Origin: Lachnospiraceae bacterium | GTDB taxonomy: Bacteria; Bacillota; Clostridia; Lachnospirales; Lachnospiraceae | DNA: 12,703 nucleotides | Reading direction: 5' to 3' | Assembly: GCA_017483425.1 (NCBI GenBank) | Contig: JAFUWM010000128.1 | Location: forward strand, 1 to 12,703 | Shown: positions 7,829 through 12,703 of the stretch, in pieces | How positions within the stretch are numbered: position 1 is the first letter of the stretch | Layout: every line of letters begins with the position of its first letter | Notes under the pieces: model-generated | What the model saw: only the letters and a program-made list of their open reading frames with translations | Databases searched by the model: none | Told to the model about the DNA's origin: nothing | Translations under genes and position numbers: made by a program

Positions 7829-7832
7829 TGTA

Positions 7833-9236
7833 TTGATAAGGAATAACCAGAGTTTCCTTAACAGAGTTCATGTGGTGCTTGACGGTGCGGTTACGGGACT
7901 GTCTTATTTTATTGCGTATGAGATAAGATTCAATACATCACTTAATAATCCGATGATACCGCATCTTCCCATGTACATGTATATGGAGGCGATACCGTTT
8001 CTTATCATAGCCTACATTTTTTTGTATAATCAGTTCGGGCTGTACAGATCAAAGAGGCTTGGCGGCAGGCGCAGGGAGCTAGTTAACATAATATATGCAA
8101 ACCTGGTCGGCTTCATAGGCTTTATGTCTGTGCTGTATATAATGAATCAGAATGATTTCGCAAGATCCATGCTTGTGATTTTCATGCTGGTAAATATAAT
8201 GCTGGAGACTCTGATGAGAAATATCATCAGATACATACTGCATTTTATCCGGAAAAAGGGATATAATAAGAAGTATCTTTTGCTGGTAGGTTATTCCAAG
8301 TCGGCGGAAGAATATATAAGACGGATAAGGCTGAATCCTCACTGGGGATATGAAGTCTGTGGTATACTGGATGACAGGGTTCCCGCGGGAACCATGCTGC
8401 GGGGAGTAAAGGTATTGGGACGCATCGCCAATCTGGATGTGATCCTTCCCGAGAATAAGATCGTGGAGATAGCGATAACCCTCCCGCTTGATGAATACAG
8501 TAAACTTGAGCGCATAGTCGCCAAGTGTGAGAAGAGCGGAGTGCATACCCAGTTCATTCCGGATTATAACAGGGTAATACCGTCAAGACCCATTATGGAG
8601 GATGTAGAGGGGCTTCCGGTAATAAATATCAGGAATGTACCGCTTGCATTCACGGAAAACAGGATAATAAAACGGACGATAGACATAGCAGGCTCCATTA
8701 TACTCATGATAGTGTTTTCGCCCATAATGCTGGCTTCTCTGATCGCGGTGAAGCTCTCGTCCAAGGGACCCGTTATATATAAGCAGGAAAGGGTCGGTCT
8801 GCATAATAAGACTTTCATGATGTATAAATTCCGCACCATGGAGATGCAGAAGGAAAGCGAGGAAAAGAAGGGCTGGACAGTAAAGGATGATCCGAGGGTC
8901 ACAAGCGTCGGCAAGGTGCTGAGGCGTACAAGTATGGATGAGCTTCCGCAGCTTTTCAATATACTGAAAGGGGATATGTCAATAGTGGGGCCCAGACCTG
9001 AAAGGCCGCAGTTTGTAGAGAAATTTAAAGAAGAGATCCCACGGTATATGATAAAGCACCAGGTAAGACCCGGGCTTACCGGCTGGGCGCAGGTGAATGG
9101 ATTAAGAGGAGATACCTCTATCAAAGACCGTATAAAATATGATATATATTATATAGAAAACTGGAGCCTCCTTTTCGATCTGAGGATAATGCTCATGACC
9201 GTATTCAGGGGACTGATCAATAAAAATGCTTATTGA
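7833..9236 (+). CDS. Polyprenyl-phosphate sugar-1-phosphate transferase (exopolysaccharide priming enzyme, WbaP/WcaJ-like)
   Basis: A 467-residue initiating phosphotransferase that moves a sugar-1-phosphate from an NDP-sugar to polyprenyl phosphate, the first committed step of glycan assembly. Residues 10-135 hold four membrane segments (about 13-30, 53-66, 87-104, 111-127). Residues 146-265 are a Rossmann-like CoA_binding_3 domain ('YLLLVGYSKSAEEYI', then 'GVKVLGRIANL'). A fifth hydrophobic hairpin (283-305) leads into the catalytic Bac_transf domain with 'GPVIYKQERVG' (312-322), 'MYKFRTM' (330-336), 'RRTSMDELPQLFN' (364-376), 'MSIVGPRPERP' (382-392) and 'RPGLTGWAQVNG' (412-423). Start: TTG 7833, because the frame opens there and the N-terminus (IRNNQSFLNRVHVVLD) matches the family's usual beginning. 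There is no strong ribosome binding site, and it lies 4 nt after the upstream stop. Wzx/Wzy partners are not in the window. Confidence 0.93.
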   Translation: MIRNNQSFLNRVHVVLDGAVTGLSYFIAYEIRFNTSLNNPMIPHLPMYMYMEAIPFLIIAYIFLYNQFGLYRSKRLGGRRRELVNIIYANLVGFIGFMSVLYIMNQNDFARSMLVIFMLVNIMLETLMRNIIRYILHFIRKKGYNKKYLLLVGYSKSAEEYIRRIRLNPHWGYEVCGILDDRVPAGTMLRGVKVLGRIANLDVILPENKIVEIAITLPLDEYSKLERIVAKCEKSGVHTQFIPDYNRVIPSRPIMEDVEGLPVINIRNVPLAFTENRIIKRTIDIAGSIILMIVFSPIMLASLIAVKLSSKGPVIYKQERVGLHNKTFMMYKFRTMEMQKESEEKKGWTVKDDPRVTSVGKVLRRTSMDELPQLFNILKGDMSIVGPRPERPQFVEKFKEEIPRYMIKHQVRPGLTGWAQVNGLRGDTSIKDRIKYDIYYIENWSLLFDLRIMLMTVFRGLINKNAY

Positions 9237-9238
9237 TC
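9215..9238 (+). terminator. Perfect 9-bp inverted repeat at the end of the glycan cluster (possible weak terminator)
   Basis: GATCAATAA (9215-9223) and TTATTGATC (9230-9238) pair perfectly around a 6-base loop and span the TGA stop (9234-9236) of the phosphotransferase. The stem is AT-rich and the T-run (9260-9264) lies about 20 bases downstream instead of directly after it, so a classical intrinsic terminator is doubtful. The right arm also overlaps the putative -35 box of the next unit, so it could instead be a regulator-binding palindrome. Confidence 0.35.
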
Positions 9239-9261
9239 CGGAAAATAATAGAAATTATATT
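9233..9261 (+). promoter_or_regulatory. Putative promoter for the DHH-adaptor-exporter unit
   Basis: TTGATC (9233-9238) and TATATT (9256-9261) are separated by exactly 17 bases, matching the -35 and -10 consensus at 4 of 6 and 5 of 6 positions. Transcription would start near 9268, giving a leader of about 18 nt that still includes the AAAGGA ribosome binding site. The -35 box lies in the right arm of the inverted repeat at 9215-9238. Confidence 0.45.
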
Positions 9262-9272
9262 TTTATTTAAAG

Positions 9273-9278
9273 AAAGGA
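9273..9278 (+). promoter_or_regulatory. Ribosome binding site favouring ATG 9286
   Basis: AAAGGA lies only 1 nt before ATG 9280 but 7 nt before ATG 9286. The second ATG also gives MKRLVTRSDFDG, the usual family N-terminus, so it is taken as the start. Confidence 0.65.
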
Positions 9279-9285
9279 TATGCTT

Positions 9286-10206
9286 ATGAAAAGGTTAGTG
9301 ACAAGGAGTGATTTTGACGGGCTTGTATGCGCAATGCTGCTGAAAGAGCTTGATCTCATAGACGATATCAAGTTCGTGCACCCTAAAGATGTGCAGGATG
9401 GCAAGATAGAGCTTTCCGAAAACGATATAACGACAAATCTGCCCTTTGATCCCAGAGTAGGACTTGCCTTTGACCACCATGAGAGTGAGCTTACCCGTAA
9501 TGCGGGTCTTGATGTAAAGGATAAGTGGGTTATAGAAGGAGAGGCAAAATCTGCTGCAAGGGTTGTATATAACTACTATGGCGGTAAGGATACGTTCAAG
9601 AGGGTGTCAGATGAGATCATGACTGCCGTGGACAAGGGAGACAGCGCGGATTTTACAAGAGAAGAGATACTGGATCCTACCGGATGGAATCTCATGAATT
9701 TCATAATGGATGCCCGTACCGGACTTGGACGTTTTCATGATTTCAGGATATCGAACTATGATCTTATGATGGAGCTCATAGATGCCTGTGTGACAAAGTC
9801 CATAGACGAGATACTTGAGCTTCCCGATGTAAAGGAGAGGACAGATCTTTATTTCAGTCAGAATGAGAACTTCAAAGCCCAGCTTGAAAGGCTTACGAAG
9901 ATCCATGGAAATGTCGGGGTCATAGATTTGAGGAATGAAGACACAATATATGCCGGAAACCGTTTCATGGTATACGCGATGTATCCCGAAATGCAGATAT
10001 CGGTTCATGTGGCATGGGGCTTTAAGAAGCAGAACACGGCCGTCATGATCGGAAAGAGCATTATTAACAAGAACTCTAACGTGGATATAGGAAAGGTATG
10101 TCTGTCATATGGCGGAGGAGGTCATAAAAATGCCGGAACATGCCAGCTGGATAATGATGTGGTCGATAAGGAGCTTCCGACCATAATCGAGAAACTGCAG
10201 GGCTGA
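9286..10206 (+). CDS. DHH-family phosphoesterase
   Basis: A 306-residue cytoplasmic metal-dependent phosphoesterase (308 if ATG 9280 is used). The N-terminal metal site reads 'TRSDFDGLVCA' (6-16), where Ser8 stands where many DHH proteins have His (HxDxDG). The signature DHH is at 63-65 in 'AFDHHES', a further Asp-rich site at 'AVDKGDSADF' (114-123), and the C-terminal DHHA1-like substrate loop 'SYGGGGHKNAG' at 274-284. Relatives include nano-RNases/pAp phosphatases, c-di-AMP phosphodiesterases and exopolyphosphatases. There are no PAS or GGDEF-like domains and no membrane segments, so this is a stand-alone enzyme of unknown substrate. The next gene starts 1 nt after its stop, so it is probably co-transcribed with the export genes; whether it shares their function is open. 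Confidence 0.85.
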   Translation: MKRLVTRSDFDGLVCAMLLKELDLIDDIKFVHPKDVQDGKIELSENDITTNLPFDPRVGLAFDHHESELTRNAGLDVKDKWVIEGEAKSAARVVYNYYGGKDTFKRVSDEIMTAVDKGDSADFTREEILDPTGWNLMNFIMDARTGLGRFHDFRISNYDLMMELIDACVTKSIDEILELPDVKERTDLYFSQNENFKAQLERLTKIHGNVGVIDLRNEDTIYAGNRFMVYAMYPEMQISVHVAWGFKKQNTAVMIGKSIINKNSNVDIGKVCLSYGGGGHKNAGTCQLDNDVVDKELPTIIEKLQG

Positions 10207-10207
10207 C

Positions 10208-10702
10208 ATGGAAGAGAATAAAAGCGGTCTTTTCAGAAAGAACAGTCTGGACAGCATAGCCGGTCCCGAGCAGATGAATGACTATATAAGAGTCATAGGC
10301 CCAAGCGTATGGGTTTTGCTTGCTGCCGTGATAATACTTCTGATAGGGGTAATAGTCTGGGGAGTTTTCGGGAGGCTTGAGACCACTGAGAATACGGTCG
10401 CGGTCGTAAACAATAACGTCGCGATATGCTATGTAGACAAGGAGATTGTGGGAGAGGTGGACACTAAGGACGATATGCGCGTTGGCGGACAGATCGCCCG
10501 GATTGAGTCTGTATCAACGGTGGCTCCCGTACAGGCATCAGGAGTTTATGATCGGCAGACACTTGAAAGTCTGGGACTTACCGGCTATGAAATGCTATAT
10601 CCCGTCACGGCATCGACGGATCTTCCTGACGGATCATATACGGCTGAACTGATCGTTGAACGGATACGCCCCATGTCCTTTATTACGGGAGATGTGAATT
10701 AA
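10208..10702 (+). CDS. Short NHLP/NHLM-type bacteriocin secretion (membrane-fusion-like) protein
   Basis: A 164-residue single-pass membrane protein. The N-terminus 'LFRKNSLDSIAGPEQMNDYI' (8-27) resembles the opening of NHLM bacteriocin secretion proteins of the HlyD type (LFR+..L+.+.SPEQL...). It is followed by one membrane helix (34-54) ending in 'VWGVFG', also typical of that family. The usual protein is about 400 residues, with a long coiled-coil hairpin and lipoyl halves. Here only about 110 external residues follow: a beta-rich piece (65-110) and a terminal 'LPDGSYTAELIVERIRPMSF' (139-158) like the beta-barrel end of HlyD proteins. No coiled coil is present. The ORF ends cleanly, with the exporter starting 1 nt later, so it looks like a compact natural form and not a break. 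It likely docks on the ABC exporter. The family link rests on the N-terminal 55 residues. Confidence 0.65.
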   Translation: MEENKSGLFRKNSLDSIAGPEQMNDYIRVIGPSVWVLLAAVIILLIGVIVWGVFGRLETTENTVAVVNNNVAICYVDKEIVGEVDTKDDMRVGGQIARIESVSTVAPVQASGVYDRQTLESLGLTGYEMLYPVTASTDLPDGSYTAELIVERIRPMSFITGDVN

Positions 10703-10703
10703 T

Positions 10704-12703
10704 ATGGCCGGACAAAAGCCGGTAAAAGTACCTGTTGTCATGCAGCTTGAAGCACTTGAGTGCGGAGCGGCATGTCTTTGTATGATACTTGCTTACCATG
10801 AAAAGTGGATACCGCTTGAGCAGGTGAGGTCAGACTGCGGGGTTTCAAGGGACGGATCCAAGGCAAAAAACATACTTGCGGCGGCCAGAGGCTACGGACT
10901 TTTAGCTGACGGCTATCGGCTTGAGCCGGATTATCTTAAAGAAGAGGGGAAATTCCCCTGCATAATACATTGGAACTTCAACCATTTTGTCGTGCTTGAC
11001 GGGTTTTCGGGGGACTGTGCCGTATTAAACGACCCCGCGCGCGGCAAGGTAAAGGTTTCAATGGATGAATTTGACAAATCCTTTACCGGGATATGCCTTA
11101 TGTTTGAGCCCTCTGAAGGGTTCGTAAAGGAAGGCAGGAGAAGAAGCGTACTGTCCTTTGTCAAAGAGCGGATGAAAGGCACCTCGGCTGCGGTTGCTTT
11201 TGTTGCCGCAACGGCAGTGATCACTTCTCTCATGCAGGTCATATCTCCCGGTTTTTCCAGAGTATTCATTGACAGGCTTCTGGCAGGAAGAAATCCTGAC
11301 TGGACATACGGCTTCCTGGTAGGCTTAAGTATTTTCTCATTTGCCATGATAGTCGTTATGGCTGTCCAGGAGATATATTCCCTTAAGATCAACGGAAAAC
11401 TCGCGATAATCGGAAATTCCACGTATATGTGGAAGGTTCTTCGTATGCCTGTGGAGTTCTTCAGTCAGAGGATGGCGGGAGACATACAGCAGAGACAGGA
11501 GACGAATGCGACTATAGCGGCGACCCTTGTGAATACTTTCGCGCCGCTTTTATTAAAGACCGTTATGATGGTGTTTTATCTTGTTGTCATGCTAGGCTAC
11601 AGTGTGCCGCTCACGATCATCGGAATACTGTCCATAGCCCTGAATATGCTCATATCATCTTTAGTATCAGCTAAAAGAGTCAATATCACAAGGGTACAGA
11701 TGAGGGATCAGGGTAAGCTTGCGGGCGCCACGACTAACGGGATCGAGCTTATCGAGACGCTTAAGGCAGCGGGAGCCGAGAATGGTTTTTTTGAAAAATG
11801 GTCGGGATATCAGGCAAGCGTGAATACCCAGCAGATGAAGTTTTTCAAGCTGGATCAGTTTTTGGGAATACTGCCTTCCCTGATCTCAATGATCGCATCG
11901 GATATGATCCTGATCTCGGGAGTTTTTCTTGCGATGAACGGAAGATTCACGATAGGTATGATCATGGCATTCATGGGTTATCTGGAGGGCTTTACTTCCC
12001 CTGCGACGGAGCTCATAGCTACGAGCCAGTCCATACAGGAAATGAGAACCCAGATGGAGAGGATAGACGATGTGATGAAGTATCCTGATGATCCGGCATT
12101 TAAGGATGATCCTCTGGATGAAACTGCCGATTACTCAAAGATCGGCGGATCAATAGAGATGAAGCATGTAACCTTTGGTTATTCAAAGCTCGACAAGCCT
12201 CTTATAAAGGATTTCAATATGTCTGTAAGACCCGGAGGCTGCGTTGCTTTCGTAGGCATGTCCGGCTGCGGTAAGTCCACCCTCTCGAAGCTAATATCGG
12301 GATTATACCAGCCCTGGGAGGGGGAGATATTATTCGACGGAAAACGGATGCAGGAGATCGACAGGAGTGTTTTTACGGGCTCTCTTGCCGTCGTGGATCA
12401 GGACATCATTCTTTATGAGGATTCCATATCAAACAATATAAAAATGTGGGATAAATCAATAGAGGACTTTGAAATGATACTTGCTGCCAGAGATGCGCAG
12501 ATACATGATGATATAATCCAGCGGGACGGCGGATATGATTATGTGATAAGCGAGGGAGGAAAGGATTTTTCCGGCGGTCAGAGACAAAGGCTTGAGATAG
12601 CGAGAGTTCTGGCGCAGGATCCTACTATCATTATACTTGATGAGGCGACCTCTGCGCTTGATGCAAAGACTGAATATGAGGTTGTGAACGCAATAAGGAA
12701 CAG
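10704..12703 (+). CDS. NHLP-family bacteriocin export ABC transporter: C39 peptidase/permease/ATPase (3' end missing)
   Basis: The frame is open from ATG 10704 to the edge (666 codons). Residues 8-130 are a C39 leader peptidase: catalytic Cys20 in 'QLEALECGAACL', His94 in 'NHFVVLDG' and Asp110 in 'LNDPARG'. 'CGVSRDGSKAKNILAAAR' is characteristic of the NHLP (nitrile-hydratase-leader peptide) exporters. Residues about 155-435 form six membrane segments (near 161-181, 202-222, 279-300, 302-320, 391-411, 416-432). The ATPase domain has Walker A 'GMSGCGKST' (518-526), Q-loop Gln566, signature 'FSGGQRQR' (622-629), Walker B 'IIILDEA' (642-648) and D-loop Asp653. Only the H-loop region, perhaps 40-60 residues, is cut off. 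It should cleave a double-glycine-type leader and export the peptide across the cytoplasmic membrane. A GGGAG (10687-10691) lies 12 nt upstream, and coupling to the preceding gene is likely. Confidence 0.93.
   Translation, partial: MAGQKPVKVPVVMQLEALECGAACLCMILAYHEKWIPLEQVRSDCGVSRDGSKAKNILAAARGYGLLADGYRLEPDYLKEEGKFPCIIHWNFNHFVVLDGFSGDCAVLNDPARGKVKVSMDEFDKSFTGICLMFEPSEGFVKEGRRRSVLSFVKERMKGTSAAVAFVAATAVITSLMQVISPGFSRVFIDRLLAGRNPDWTYGFLVGLSIFSFAMIVVMAVQEIYSLKINGKLAIIGNSTYMWKVLRMPVEFFSQRMAGDIQQRQETNATIAATLVNTFAPLLLKTVMMVFYLVVMLGYSVPLTIIGILSIALNMLISSLVSAKRVNITRVQMRDQGKLAGATTNGIELIETLKAAGAENGFFEKWSGYQASVNTQQMKFFKLDQFLGILPSLISMIASDMILISGVFLAMNGRFTIGMIMAFMGYLEGFTSPATELIATSQSIQEMRTQMERIDDVMKYPDDPAFKDDPLDETADYSKIGGSIEMKHVTFGYSKLDKPLIKDFNMSVRPGGCVAFVGMSGCGKSTLSKLISGLYQPWEGEILFDGKRMQEIDRSVFTGSLAVVDQDIILYEDSISNNIKMWDKSIEDFEMILAARDAQIHDDIIQRDGGYDYVISEGGKDFSGGQRQRLEIARVLAQDPTIIILDEATSALDAKTEYEVVNAIRN

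Noticed and set aside
8564..9124. 186-codon open frame on the minus strand inside the phosphotransferase gene
   Set aside because: It lies wholly opposite the conserved catalytic domain, has no ribosome binding site and no recognisable protein features; it is a coding shadow.
10931..11422. 163-codon minus-strand open frame inside the exporter gene
   Set aside because: It is antisense to the peptidase and first membrane segments, where the plus-strand frame has clear motifs.
11429..12088. Two short plus-strand frames (81 and 96 codons) within the exporter
   Set aside because: They are out of frame with the continuous transporter sequence, which has no frameshift: all membrane and ATPase motifs read in one frame.

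Overview
The window looks like chromosome from an anaerobic Firmicute, most likely a Lachnospiraceae member of the Butyrivibrio/Roseburia type. The grounds are strong AAGGAGG-type ribosome binding sites, heavy use of ATA (Ile), AGG/AGA (Arg) and GAT codons, short gene spacings, and the style of the proteins: large PPC-like secreted proteins, GT2-rich glycan clusters and NHLP-type peptide exporters. This placement rests on overall appearance, not on a marker gene.

Layout. (1) 1-943, minus strand: the 5' part of a secreted or surface protein with a signal peptide, an acidic four-copy 14-residue repeat and two beta-sandwich-like domains; it runs off the left edge. (2) 944-1168: divergent intergenic region with a good minus-strand promoter whose spacer contains a C7 tract, and extended -10 boxes facing right. 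(3) 1169-9236, plus strand: a compact run of seven genes. They encode a phosphoglucomutase/phosphomannomutase, a multi-membrane GT87-like glycosyltransferase, two DPM1/GtrB-like GT2 enzymes, two rhamnosyltransferase-like GT2 enzymes and a polyprenyl-phosphate sugar-1-phosphate transferase. Together these form a cell-surface glycan or glycolipid assembly cluster: the mutase supplies sugar-1-phosphate, the phosphotransferase primes the lipid carrier, cytoplasmic GT2 enzymes extend the chain, and the GT-C enzyme probably adds sugars outside the membrane from a polyprenyl-phosphate-sugar made by a DPM1-like neighbour. No flippase, polymerase or ligase is seen between its boundaries. (4) 9215-9285: a perfect inverted repeat over the end of the last glycan gene and a probable new promoter. 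(5) 9286-12703, plus strand: a second transcription unit with a DHH-family phosphoesterase, then, 1 nt later, a short single-pass membrane protein that looks like a minimal membrane-fusion/adaptor protein, then, 1 nt later, a C39-peptidase/permease/ATPase ABC transporter of the NHLP bacteriocin export family, cut by the right edge. This is the left end of a peptide (RiPP/bacteriocin-like) maturation and export locus. Its precursor and partner genes would lie beyond the window.

The most interesting parts are the stripped-down 164-residue adaptor beside the NHLP exporter, the link between that exporter and a DHH phosphoesterase, a GT2 enzyme carrying what seems to be a remnant of a second GT domain, and the possibly phase-variable promoter of the surface protein.
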